The notes beneath the pieces are model-generated. The model was not told the origin of the DNA, searched no databases, and was given only the letters and a program-made list of their open reading frames with translations. Positions 1-8,756 of a stretch of 43,721 bases of DNA are shown here, one piece after another. A program made the translations under genes and the position numbers. The stretch spans positions 1 to 43,721 of the forward strand of contig JBLIDK010000012.1 in assembly GCA_047632595.1 (NCBI GenBank), read 5' to 3'. Numbering within the stretch: the first letter of the stretch is position 1; every line of letters begins with the position of its first letter. Source of the DNA: JBLIDK01 sp047632595 (GTDB lineage Bacteria; Bacteroidota; Bacteroidia; Sphingobacteriales; Sphingobacteriaceae).

Positions 1-441
1 GATGAACAATTTACTGAGGAAAAAACAAAGATATCTGAAGAAGGGGTGATTAATTTTAATTCACCTGAAATTCAGCAAAAGGTTATTGATAAATTAAATG
101 ATTTACCAACCGACCTTACCGTGTATTTTAGTCTAGGAAAATCAGATCTTGAAAAACAGGCAATGGAATTATTAAATTGTACGGCAGCAATGATGACCTT
201 GTTTCCTGAATTAAAAATATTAATTAGAGGCCATGCCGATCAAACAGGAAGCCTTTCATTTAATCAGCAATTGTCTTATACAAGAGCTCAAGAAACTATG
301 AGATATTTAGTATCAAGAGGAATTGATGCCAATAGAGTGGTTTTGGTCGAAGGTTTTGGTTCGGAAAAGCCAAGTAGATTGGGTTCTTCAGAAGAAGTTA
401 AAAGCTATAATAGAAGAACAGAATTACAATTCGCGATGTAA
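1..441 (+). CDS. OmpA-family C-terminal domain protein (5' end outside window)
   Basis: The reading frame is open from base 1, so the N-terminal part lies outside the window; the GTG at 46 is probably an internal valine. The visible 146 residues contain an OmpA/MotB-like peptidoglycan-binding fold: a strand with VYFSLGKSDL, then ILIRGHADQTGSLSFNQQLS, a helix with the typical TRAQ...YLVSRGID, then VEGFGSEKP and the closing NRRTELQF. Family knowledge: such domains bind diaminopimelate in peptidoglycan and anchor outer-membrane or motor proteins. What the missing N-terminus is (porin barrel, lipoprotein, repeat domain) cannot be said. The stop at 439-441 is followed by about 190 non-coding bases before the respiratory cluster, which appears to be a separate transcription unit. 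Confidence 0.85.
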   Translation, partial: DEQFTEEKTKISEEGVINFNSPEIQQKVIDKLNDLPTDLTVYFSLGKSDLEKQAMELLNCTAAMMTLFPELKILIRGHADQTGSLSFNQQLSYTRAQETMRYLVSRGIDANRVVLVEGFGSEKPSRLGSSEEVKSYNRRTELQFAM

Positions 442-571
442 TTACTTGTGAAATAAAATGATATAATTTCTAATCGTGGAAATAAAGTTTTTTACATTGC
501 TGTAAGTATTTAGAATCATTAAAAATAATAAATTAAGATTTTAAATTAAGCGCTAAAGAGTTTAATTGGAT

Positions 572-579
572 TAACTTTG
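572..579 (+). promoter_or_regulatory. candidate -7 box for the respiratory cluster
   Basis: TAACTTTG matches the Bacteroidota -7 consensus TAnnTTTG. It lies 52 bases before the ATG at 631. No clear TTG is present 19-20 bases upstream, so this is only a half match. Confidence 0.35.
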
Positions 580-630
580 TAATATAATAGCGATTTGTAT
601 ATAACATCAACATCTTATTCGTTCCGATTA

Positions 631-1926
631 ATGAATAACTTTTACAGCAGTATTTCTTTCCAAACCACAATAACAAAAATGCTTTTAGCATTAGTGTTTA
701 TGTTTGGCCTAACTCAAAGTTCTTTTGCACAATCTGCAGAAGAAGGAGCCAATATTTTTAGTCAAAATTGCAAACAATGCCATAAAGTAGAACAACGATA
801 TGTTGGTCCTGCTTTAAAGAATGTTTACGATAGAAGATCTGAAGATTGGATTATTAGTTTTGTTAAGAACTCTCAAGCGGTTATCGCTTCAGGGGATGAA
901 TATGCTAACGAACTTTATGCTAAGTTCAATAACAGCGTAATGCCTAATCAGGCATTAAGTGATAATGAGATACGTTCAGTAATAGCATATATCAAACAAG
1001 AAACTGAAGCTGGTGCTTCTGCTAGTGTTGCTGGTGGTTCTGAAGGTGGTAGTGCAAATGTTGAATCAAGTGGATACGATTTGTCTTTCTTTGGAGTATT
1101 TGGATTGGTAATTATTCTTCTAATAGTAATTGTTGTTTTAAACAGAGTTACTAAAGTTATGGAGCGACTTTTACGTCAACGTGAAGGTGGTAAAACCATG
1201 GATGACATAATTAAGGAAGAAGAAGAAAGTCATCTTAAAAAAGTTGCTGAAAAAGATGCTAAAAAGGCTTCATTGATAAAGAAATTAAAGAGCAAAAAGG
1301 TTGTTCCTTTAATTATACTTGCAGTTATCGGAGTATTGGCAACTGGTGGTTGGAACGCGCTATATAAAGTAGGAGTTCAACAAAACTACCAACCAACACA
1401 ACCAATTGCATTTAGTCACCAAATTCATGCAGGTGTAAACAGTATCGACTGTCAATACTGCCATAATGGTGCAACTAAAAGCAAAAACGCAAGTATTCCT
1501 TCAGCTAATGTTTGTATGAACTGTCACTCATACGTTAAAACAGAAAGTCCTGAAATTGCAAAAATTTACAAAGCTTTAGATTATGATCCAGATACTAGAA
1601 AATATGGACCAGATGTCAAGCCAATTGAATGGATTAGAATTCACAACTTACCTGATTTTGCCTATTTCAATCACTCACAACACGTAACTGTTGCTGGAAT
1701 TGAATGTCAAGCATGTCATGGTCCGGTTGAGGAGATGGAAGAAGTTTACCAGTTTTCAAATTTAACTATGGGATGGTGTATTGAATGTCACCGTCAAACT
1801 GAAGTGAATTTTGAAGGAAACGAGTATTACGATAATATAATAGCAGCGCATGATCAAGTCAAAAATGGAGAAGCTATCACAGTAGCTAATCTAGGTGGTT
1901 TGGAATGTTCTAAATGCCACTATTAA
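631..1926 (+). CDS. actA: Alternative complex III subunit A, hexaheme cytochrome c
   Basis: Periplasmic electron-transfer subunit of the quinol:cytochrome c oxidoreductase ACIII. From the ATG at 631 the protein has 431 residues. A signal peptide ends near SSFAQ. A class I cytochrome domain follows with one CKQCH (47-51) and a probable Met ligand in SVMPNQ. Then come a membrane helix (about 154-170), a charged Lys/Glu linker, a second membrane helix (about 225-243) and a C-terminal multiheme domain with CQYCH 274, CMNCH 295, CQACH 359, CIECH 383 and CSKCH 426. That makes six CxxCH sites; the classical Rhodothermus ActA has five. A TTG at 595 in the same frame would add 12 residues before the signal peptide and is less likely. 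First gene of a long co-directional cluster, 25 bases before actB. Confidence 0.93.
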   Translation: MNNFYSSISFQTTITKMLLALVFMFGLTQSSFAQSAEEGANIFSQNCKQCHKVEQRYVGPALKNVYDRRSEDWIISFVKNSQAVIASGDEYANELYAKFNNSVMPNQALSDNEIRSVIAYIKQETEAGASASVAGGSEGGSANVESSGYDLSFFGVFGLVIILLIVIVVLNRVTKVMERLLRQREGGKTMDDIIKEEEESHLKKVAEKDAKKASLIKKLKSKKVVPLIILAVIGVLATGGWNALYKVGVQQNYQPTQPIAFSHQIHAGVNSIDCQYCHNGATKSKNASIPSANVCMNCHSYVKTESPEIAKIYKALDYDPDTRKYGPDVKPIEWIRIHNLPDFAYFNHSQHVTVAGIECQACHGPVEEMEEVYQFSNLTMGWCIECHRQTEVNFEGNEYYDNIIAAHDQVKNGEAITVANLGGLECSKCHY

Positions 1927-1951
1927 TATTTTAACGATATAGCATAAATCA

Positions 1952-4900
1952 ATGCAGAAAACTAACAACACTTATTGGCAAGGATTTGGAGATTTATCTG
2001 GATCTAAAGAGATTAAGAAACTTCAAAACGATGAATTTGCAGAAACGCTTCCTCTAGAGGATGCTTTTGGTCCCGTTACATCTGACTCAAAAACTCCAAG
2101 AAGAGATTTCTTGAAAGCAATGGGTTTTGGAGTTTCAGCAGTTGCACTTGCAGCTTGTAACGAAACACCAATTAGAAAGTCTATTCCTTATTTAATTAAG
2201 CCTGAAGAAATAACTCCAGGGATTCCTAACTACTATGCAAGTACAATCAATACGAACTCGCAAAGTGTTCCTGTTTTAGTTAAAACAAGAGAAGGACGTC
2301 CTATTAAATTAGAAGGTAACCCAGAGTCACCTTTATTTAGAGGAGCTTTATCTGCAAACGGTCAAGGAGCAATTCTTAACCTTTACGATTCAGGTAACTT
2401 AAAGAACCCGATGATTGAGGGTAATAAAGCTGGCTGGACTGAGTTAGATGCAAAAGTTAAAGCAAAACTAGCTGAAACTGTAGCTAATGGTGGAAACATT
2501 AGAGTGCTTACTTCTACTATCACTGGACCTTCAAGTAAAAGTGTAATAAGTAAATTCACTAAAAAATATCCAACTGCAAAGCATGTTACTTACGATGCAG
2601 TTTCTTATGATGGAATTTTAACTGCTAATGAAAAAGATTTCGGAAAGCGTGTTGTTCCAAATTATATATTTGATAAAGCAGATGTTGTTGTAAGTTTTGG
2701 AGCTGACTTCTTAGGAACTTGGATTTCTCCATTACAATACACTAAATCATTTATCAGCAGAAGAAAAGTTTCTGTAGAAAACACTAAAATGAACAAGCAT
2801 GTTCATTTTGAAGCTGGTTTAAGTTTAACTGGTAGTAATGCAGATTATAGAGTGCAAGTTAAACCTTCATTAGAGGGAGCAACAGTTATCGCACTTTACA
2901 ATTTAATCGCTAGAAAAGCAGGTGCTAGTACTATTTCAAACGATGCCTCTGGAATTAATACTGAAATGGTTGGTAAAACTGCCGATTGGTTATGGTCTCA
3001 TAAAGGAAAGTCATTAGTTGTTTGTGGATCTAACGATTCAAACATGCAACAGTTTATTAATGGCATTAACTCGTTACTAGGAAACTACGGTACAACTATC
3101 GATTTAACAAATCACTCAAATCAGCAAGAGGGATCTGATGCTGAGATGATGAACTTGGTTAATGAAATGGAAACTGGAAAAGTAGATGTGTTAATCACTT
3201 ACGGAGTTAACCCATCTTACACTTTCTTCGATGCGGATAAATTCAATGCAGCTTGGTCTAAGGTTCCTGTAACAATTGCTATGAGCAATAAAGCAGATGA
3301 AACGGCTTCAAATGCTTGGGCAATTGCACCACCTAACTATTTCTTAGAGAGTTGGGGTGATTTCGAACCGGTAAACGGTTACATGAGCATAGCTCAACCA
3401 ACTATCGCACCTGTTTACAATACGCGTTCGATGGAAGATTCATTACTAGTTTGGGCAGATAATTCAACTTCTTTCCTTGATGTAATGAAGTCTACTTGGA
3501 ATGAAAATGTTTATCCATCTCAAACAGAATTTTTAACATTCACCGATTTCTGGCAAGATGTTATTAGAAAAGGTATTTATACTGCTAAAGCAAAACCTGC
3601 ATCTACTGCAAGTGCTTCAGGTGATTTAAATGCTGCTGCTTCAAAATTAGCTGTAAGAGCAACTGCACTTTCAAGTGATATTGAAGTAACTTTCTATCAA
3701 AAACTTAGTTTGTTAGATGGAAGTCTTGCAAACAACCCTTGGTTACAAGAAATGCCAGATCCTATTACGAAAGTAACTTGGGATAACTATGCATGTATAT
3801 CGCGTAAGCAAGCGGAAGAATTAGGAATTAAATTCAATAGCGATAAGCGTTCTGATGATATCGTTGAAATTACAACTGACAATGGAGTAATTACTCTACC
3901 AGTTCACATTCAACCAGGCCAAACTTATGGTACAATATCAATAGCTGTTGGTTACGGGCGTACTAAGGCAGGTAAAACTGCCGATGGTGTTGGACAAAAT
4001 GCTTATCCTTTAAACTCGTGGTTAAATTCATCAGTTCAAATGGTAGCAAAAGCTACTAGCTTAAAAAGAACTGGTGAGAAAAGCGAATTAGCTCAAACTC
4101 AAACGTACTACAAAACTGAAGGTAGACCATTAGTGAAAGAAGCTACGCTTGCTGAATATACTATGGATCCTGCTGCAGGTAATCACCGTCATGAGCATGA
4201 AATGTTCTCATTATGGCCTGACCGAGATAAAACTGGTCACCATTGGGGAATGTCAATTGACTTAAACTCATGTATTGGTTGTAATGCTTGTGTAGTGGGT
4301 TGCCAAGTTGAGAACAACGTACCTGTTGTTGGAAAAGACGAAGTATTAAGAAGAAGAGAAATGCATTGGATTCGTATCGATAGATACTATAAATCAGATG
4401 CCTCTGAAGAAAATTTTGATGAGAACCCAGAAGTTGTTTTCCAACCTATGTTGTGTCAACAATGTGATCATGCACCATGTGAGTCAGTTTGTCCTGTACT
4501 TGCAACAATGCATAGTTCTGAAGGTCTTAACCAACAAATTTACAACCGTTGCGTAGGAACAAGATATTGTGCAAACAACTGTCCTTACAAGGTTAGAAGA
4601 TTTAACTGGTTTAATTATGCTAATGATAGCCGTTTCGATTACAATTTAAGTGACGATTTAGGAAAATTAGTACTTAACCCAGATGTAACTGTTCGTTTTA
4701 GAGGAGTTATGGAAAAATGTACTTTCTGTGTACAACGTATTCAGGCTGGTAAGTTAGAAGCAAAAATTGAAGAGCGTCCGTTAGCGGATGGTAGAATCAA
4801 AACTGCTTGTCAACAATCTTGTCCTACGGATGCAATTTCATTTGGTGATGTTAATGACAAAACAAGTGAAATAGTTAAAGAGCTACACGACGAAAGAAAT

Positions 4901-5008
4901 TATTTCCTATTGGAAGAACTTAATGTTCAACCGGGAATAGGGTATAAAACAAAAATTAGAAACAAAGAAGGTGCACATTCTGAAGAGAATGGTACTCATC
5001 ACTCATAA
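1952..5008 (+). CDS. actB: Alternative complex III subunit B (molybdopterin-like plus Fe-S domain)
   Basis: 1018 residues. A twin-arginine motif PRRDFLK (49-55), a hydrophobic stretch and a lipobox-like LAAC (Cys69) suggest Tat export with lipid anchoring. Residues about 80-700 resemble the catalytic subunit of molybdopterin oxidoreductases; in ACIII this half carries no cofactor (family knowledge). The C-terminal part is a NrfC-like ferredoxin domain with Cys groups starting at 774 (CIGCNACVVGC), 835 (CQQCDHAPCESVCP), 867 (CVGTRYCANNCP), 923 (CTFC) and 953 (CQQSCP), enough for the three 4Fe-4S and one 3Fe-4S clusters of the family. It passes electrons from the quinol site in ActC to the ActA hemes. 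It sits between actA and actC with gaps of about 20 bases. Confidence 0.95.
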   Translation: MQKTNNTYWQGFGDLSGSKEIKKLQNDEFAETLPLEDAFGPVTSDSKTPRRDFLKAMGFGVSAVALAACNETPIRKSIPYLIKPEEITPGIPNYYASTINTNSQSVPVLVKTREGRPIKLEGNPESPLFRGALSANGQGAILNLYDSGNLKNPMIEGNKAGWTELDAKVKAKLAETVANGGNIRVLTSTITGPSSKSVISKFTKKYPTAKHVTYDAVSYDGILTANEKDFGKRVVPNYIFDKADVVVSFGADFLGTWISPLQYTKSFISRRKVSVENTKMNKHVHFEAGLSLTGSNADYRVQVKPSLEGATVIALYNLIARKAGASTISNDASGINTEMVGKTADWLWSHKGKSLVVCGSNDSNMQQFINGINSLLGNYGTTIDLTNHSNQQEGSDAEMMNLVNEMETGKVDVLITYGVNPSYTFFDADKFNAAWSKVPVTIAMSNKADETASNAWAIAPPNYFLESWGDFEPVNGYMSIAQPTIAPVYNTRSMEDSLLVWADNSTSFLDVMKSTWNENVYPSQTEFLTFTDFWQDVIRKGIYTAKAKPASTASASGDLNAAASKLAVRATALSSDIEVTFYQKLSLLDGSLANNPWLQEMPDPITKVTWDNYACISRKQAEELGIKFNSDKRSDDIVEITTDNGVITLPVHIQPGQTYGTISIAVGYGRTKAGKTADGVGQNAYPLNSWLNSSVQMVAKATSLKRTGEKSELAQTQTYYKTEGRPLVKEATLAEYTMDPAAGNHRHEHEMFSLWPDRDKTGHHWGMSIDLNSCIGCNACVVGCQVENNVPVVGKDEVLRRREMHWIRIDRYYKSDASEENFDENPEVVFQPMLCQQCDHAPCESVCPVLATMHSSEGLNQQIYNRCVGTRYCANNCPYKVRRFNWFNYANDSRFDYNLSDDLGKLVLNPDVTVRFRGVMEKCTFCVQRIQAGKLEAKIEERPLADGRIKTACQQSCPTDAISFGDVNDKTSEIVKELHDERNYFLLEELNVQPGIGYKTKIRNKEGAHSEENGTHHS

Positions 5009-5029
5009 TAACCACGTAACTGAAAAAGT

Positions 5030-6418
5030 ATGCATAGTGAAGCTGCAATACGAGAACCATTAATTTCGGGAGAAGAAATTTCTTACGCGAAAATAACTGA
5101 GGATATTATAAGTCCATTGGAAAAAAAGCCAAACCTTAAATGGTTTGCTGCTTTTGGAGCATCAGTTGTTTTATTGTTATTTGGTTTTTCCATGATTGGA
5201 TATACCTTTTGGACTGGAATAGGTGCATGGGGTTTAAATAAAACTGTAGGTTGGGCCTGGGATATTACCAACTTCGTATTCTGGGTAGGTATCGGTCATG
5301 CTGGTACATTAATCTCAGCTATTCTATTGTTATTTAGACAACAATGGAGAACGGCTGTAAACAGATCTGCTGAAGCAATGACGATTTTTGCTGTACTTTG
5401 TGCTGCACTTTTCCCATTAATTCACATGGGGCGTCCTTGGTTGGCCTATTGGGTTTTCCCTTTACCAAATACATATGGGTCGTTATGGGTTAACTTTAAC
5501 TCTCCATTATTATGGGATGTTTTCGCTATTAGTACTTACTTCATCGTTTCATTAGTATTCTGGTATTTAGGTCTAATTCCTGATTTAGCTACTGTAAGAG
5601 ATAGAGCTACTGGAATTCGTAAAACGATATACAGTTTCATGAGTTTTGGTTGGACTGGTAGAGCAAAAGATTGGGTTCGTCATGAATCAGCTTCTTTAGT
5701 TTTAGCGGGAGTTGCAACACCATTAGTACTTTCTGTACACACAATTGTAAGTTTCGATTTCGCAACTTCAGTAATACCAGGATGGCATACTACTATTTTC
5801 CCTCCATACTTCGTTGCTGGTGCGATTTTCTCTGGATTTGCAATGGTTCAAACCTTAATGGTTGTAATGCGTAAAATCTTAAACTTAGAGAACTATATCA
5901 CAATTGGTCACATCGAAGCAATGAACAAGGTAATTTTACTTACTGGTTCAATGGTAGGTTTGGCTTACGGTACTGAGTTCTTTATTGCATGGTATTCAGG
6001 TGTTGAGTACGAACAATACGCATTCATTAACAGAGCTACGGGGCCATACTGGTGGGCATACTGGACAATGATTACATGTAATGTTGTTACTCCTCAATTA
6101 TTCTGGAGCAGAACATTAAGAAGAAGCACACTGGCAACATTCATTTTATCAATTTTTGTAAACATTGGTATGTGGTTCGAGCGTTTTGTGATTATTGTAA
6201 CTTCTCTTCACAGAGATTACATCCCTTCAAGTTGGGCTATGTATGAGCCAACAATTGTTGAGATTGGAATTTTTATTGGAACATTTGGATTGTTCTTTAC
6301 CCTATTTTTCTTATTCGCTAAATTCATGCCAACAATTGCTGTAGCAGAGATTAAGGCGATAATGAAAACATCTAGTGAGAAATATAAAAAATTAGCAAAT
6401 GACGGACATGGAAAATAA
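5030..6418 (+). CDS. actC: Alternative complex III subunit C, NrfD/PsrC-like membrane protein
   Basis: 462 residues, very hydrophobic, with about ten predicted membrane helices, the first at about residues 38-58. NrfD-family features include the WDITNFVFWVGIGHAG segment and the later HTIVSFDFA stretch. In ACIII this subunit holds the quinol-binding site facing the periplasm and contacts the ActB Fe-S domain. The N-terminal LISGEEISYAKITEDI segment is cytoplasmic and typical of Bacteroidota ActC. Its last 20 bases overlap the start of actD, which suggests translational coupling. Confidence 0.94.
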   Translation: MHSEAAIREPLISGEEISYAKITEDIISPLEKKPNLKWFAAFGASVVLLLFGFSMIGYTFWTGIGAWGLNKTVGWAWDITNFVFWVGIGHAGTLISAILLLFRQQWRTAVNRSAEAMTIFAVLCAALFPLIHMGRPWLAYWVFPLPNTYGSLWVNFNSPLLWDVFAISTYFIVSLVFWYLGLIPDLATVRDRATGIRKTIYSFMSFGWTGRAKDWVRHESASLVLAGVATPLVLSVHTIVSFDFATSVIPGWHTTIFPPYFVAGAIFSGFAMVQTLMVVMRKILNLENYITIGHIEAMNKVILLTGSMVGLAYGTEFFIAWYSGVEYEQYAFINRATGPYWWAYWTMITCNVVTPQLFWSRTLRRSTLATFILSIFVNIGMWFERFVIIVTSLHRDYIPSSWAMYEPTIVEIGIFIGTFGLFFTLFFLFAKFMPTIAVAEIKAIMKTSSEKYKKLANDGHGK

Positions 6419-6929
6419 GAGTTTCTTAGTGGGTTCATATGATGATGAACAAACGCTAAAAACCGCTGTAAAGAAATTACGAGCTGAAGGGATAAACTTA
6501 TATGATGTATTTACACCGTTTCCAGTTCATGGTTTAGAGCATGCATTGGGTATGAAAGATAGTCGCCTTCCAATTGTAGCATTCTTATTTGGATGTTTAG
6601 GATTGACTGCTGCACTTTCGATGCAAATTTTTATGCTTGGAATTGACTGGCCAATGGATATTGGTGGAAAGCCTGCATTAGCTTACCCTGATTTTGTTCC
6701 TGTTTCATTTGAATTAACAGTTCTTTTTGCCGCCTTAGGGATGGTTGGAACCTTTTTATTCAAAAGTGAATTGATACCAGTAGCTGATACTAAGATTTTG
6801 CACGAAAGTGCAACGGATGATCGCTTTCTAATTGCAATTGACAAAGAAAGAGGTCAAAATTTAAGCACAATCAAAGAGTTGTTCAAATCAACTGGAGCTG
6901 TAGATATTTTTGAAAAAGACGTAGTTTAA
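6399..6929 (+). CDS. actD: Alternative complex III subunit D (DUF3341)
   Basis: 176 residues matching the DUF3341 family: an N-terminal soluble ferredoxin-like part (SFLVGSYDDEQTLKTAVKKL), then PFPVHGLEHALGMKDSRLP, two membrane helices (about 55-77 and 100-125), and a short soluble tail ending in a stretch about glutamate-rich IFEKDVV. It is a structural membrane subunit of ACIII without cofactors. The ATG at 6399 and a second ATG at 6408 (residue 4) are both possible starts; both lie inside the end of actC. Four bases separate its stop from actE. Confidence 0.92.
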   Translation: MTDMENKSFLVGSYDDEQTLKTAVKKLRAEGINLYDVFTPFPVHGLEHALGMKDSRLPIVAFLFGCLGLTAALSMQIFMLGIDWPMDIGGKPALAYPDFVPVSFELTVLFAALGMVGTFLFKSELIPVADTKILHESATDDRFLIAIDKERGQNLSTIKELFKSTGAVDIFEKDVV

Positions 6930-6933
6930 GAAT

Positions 6934-7506
6934 ATGAAGGTTAAAAGCATTTTAATAGTAAGTCTGTTCATGAGTGGTGTGGTTTTTCTTGCATCATGTA
7001 CTGGAGCAGGAAAAGACGATCCAGGGGTACAGTATGCACCTAACATGTATTTGTCTCTAGCATTTGATCCAGATCAAGTAAATCCAAATTTTGCAGATGG
7101 AAAAACTGCGCAACATCCAGTAGAAGGAACTATTCCAAGAGGATGGGAACCTTTTAACTACGAGAATACTCCAGAAGAGTATGAAAGAGCTGGAAAGGAA
7201 TTAATTAGTCCTTTAGAAAAAACAGAAGTGAATTTAGAAAAAGGTAAAAAGTTATACCTAAACGTTTGTTCTCATTGTCATGGCGATAAAGGAATGGCTG
7301 ATGGTTTAGTTGTCACTAACGGCGGGTTTCCTCCACCAAATTCTTACAATTCTGAATTAGTTAAAAGCATTTCGGAAGGAAAAATATTTTTTACTATCAC
7401 TTATGGCAAGAATGCTATGGGTTCTCATGCTTCACAGCTAGAGCCTAAAGAGAGATGGTTAATTGCACAATACGTTCAACAGTTACAAAAACTTCCAGTA
7501 GAATAA
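6934..7506 (+). CDS. actE: Alternative complex III subunit E, monoheme cytochrome c lipoprotein
   Basis: 190 residues. A signal peptide with lipobox LASC (Cys22) predicts an outer-leaflet lipoprotein. The segment PNMYLSLAFDPDQVNPNF is typical of ActE. One heme site, CSHCH, lies near residue 112, followed by GDKGMADG; the Met in NAMGSHASQL is a likely axial ligand. It accepts electrons from ActA and hands them to the oxidase. It lies directly between actD and actF, 7 bases before the latter. Confidence 0.94.
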   Translation: MKVKSILIVSLFMSGVVFLASCTGAGKDDPGVQYAPNMYLSLAFDPDQVNPNFADGKTAQHPVEGTIPRGWEPFNYENTPEEYERAGKELISPLEKTEVNLEKGKKLYLNVCSHCHGDKGMADGLVVTNGGFPPPNSYNSELVKSISEGKIFFTITYGKNAMGSHASQLEPKERWLIAQYVQQLQKLPVE

Positions 7507-7513
7507 ATATCAA

Positions 7514-8698
7514 ATGGAGCAAAAATTCGAATTTTCAGGTCGTTTAAAGACAATCCTTATTGCATTAATGGGAATAGGACTTATTGCTATAGTAATAGGT
7601 TTCTTTCAAGATACTCACCGAACGTGGGCTTCTATGTTAATGTACAATTATTGGATATTAGGTTTAGGTGTATTAGCAACGTTCTTCGTGGCTTTGCAAT
7701 ATGTTGCAAATGCTGGGTGGTCAACTGTTATTAAAAGAGTTCCTGAGGCTATCACAACTATTATTCCTATTGCAGGTTTAACATTGCTTTTAGTATTAAT
7801 TTTTGGTCACCATGACCTTTATCATTGGACACATGAAGGCCTAATGGATCCTGAAAGTGCTGACTTTGATAAATTACTTTACGGTAAAAAAGCGTGGTTA
7901 AACCTTCCTTTCATGTACGTCAGAGCAATAGGATTTATTGGTCTATGGACATTAGGATCTTTTTTATTAAGAAAATTATCTCGTAAAGAGGATATTGAAG
8001 GAGGATTGGTTTTTCATAAAAAGTCGATTACATTATCTGCAGCATTTATATTTGTATTTGCATTTACTTTTTGCTTTGCGTCTTTCGATTGGATTATGGG
8101 ATTAGAACCACATTGGTTTAGTACAATTTTTGGAGTGTACAACTTCGCTTCAATCTGGGTTACTTTATTCTGTACAATGACCTTAATTGTTCTTTACCTA
8201 AAACGAAAAGGATACTTAGAACAATTTACTGATAACCATTTACACGATTTTGGAAAATTCATTTTCGCATTCTCAATTTTTTGGGCATACATATGGTTCA
8301 GTCAATTCTTATTAATATACTACGCTAACTTCCCAGAAGAAACAGTGTATTTTCATAAAAGAATTTATTCAGACTTTAACTTCTGGTTCTTCTTTAACGT
8401 GATAATTAACTTCTTATCTCCATTATTAATCTTAATGTCTAGAGATTGGAAAAGAAATCATCTTGTTATGACAATAGTTTGCTGTTTATTACTTTTTGGA
8501 CATGGGTTAGATTTATATCTAATGATTATGCCAGGAGCAGTGGGAGTAGAGGGTTCGTCATTCGGAATTCCAGAAATTGGTCCATTATTTTTCTATGCTG
8601 GATTGTTCTTATTTGTTGTGTTTAATTCATTAAGTAAAGGGTTTTTAATCCCACAAAAGCATCCTTACTTAGAGGAAAGTTTACACCACAATCAATAA
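7514..8698 (+). CDS. actF: Alternative complex III subunit F, second NrfD-like membrane protein
   Basis: 394 residues with about ten membrane helices. It is a paralogue of ActC but shorter; the family is also called quinol:cytochrome c oxidoreductase quinone-binding subunit 2. The region FGHHDLYHWTHEGLMDPESADFD, a periplasmic loop with a cluster of His and acidic residues, is characteristic. In known ACIII structures ActF is pseudo-symmetric to ActC and contributes to a possible proton path without a proven quinol site. A 58-base gap separates it from the oxidase subunit II gene, the largest gap inside this cluster up to that point. Confidence 0.92.
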   Translation: MEQKFEFSGRLKTILIALMGIGLIAIVIGFFQDTHRTWASMLMYNYWILGLGVLATFFVALQYVANAGWSTVIKRVPEAITTIIPIAGLTLLLVLIFGHHDLYHWTHEGLMDPESADFDKLLYGKKAWLNLPFMYVRAIGFIGLWTLGSFLLRKLSRKEDIEGGLVFHKKSITLSAAFIFVFAFTFCFASFDWIMGLEPHWFSTIFGVYNFASIWVTLFCTMTLIVLYLKRKGYLEQFTDNHLHDFGKFIFAFSIFWAYIWFSQFLLIYYANFPEETVYFHKRIYSDFNFWFFFNVIINFLSPLLILMSRDWKRNHLVMTIVCCLLLFGHGLDLYLMIMPGAVGVEGSSFGIPEIGPLFFYAGLFLFVVFNSLSKGFLIPQKHPYLEESLHHNQ

Positions 8699-8756
8699 TT
8701 AATAATATTGAATGCTTTTAATGAGCATTTCGATTTAAAGAAAGTTAAACACAGAT

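Noticed and set aside
595..630. TTG start 12 codons upstream of actA ATG
   Set aside because: It would put a polar Tyr/Thr/Ser stretch before a good signal peptide and lies only about 15 bases after the candidate -7 box; the ATG at 631 fits better.
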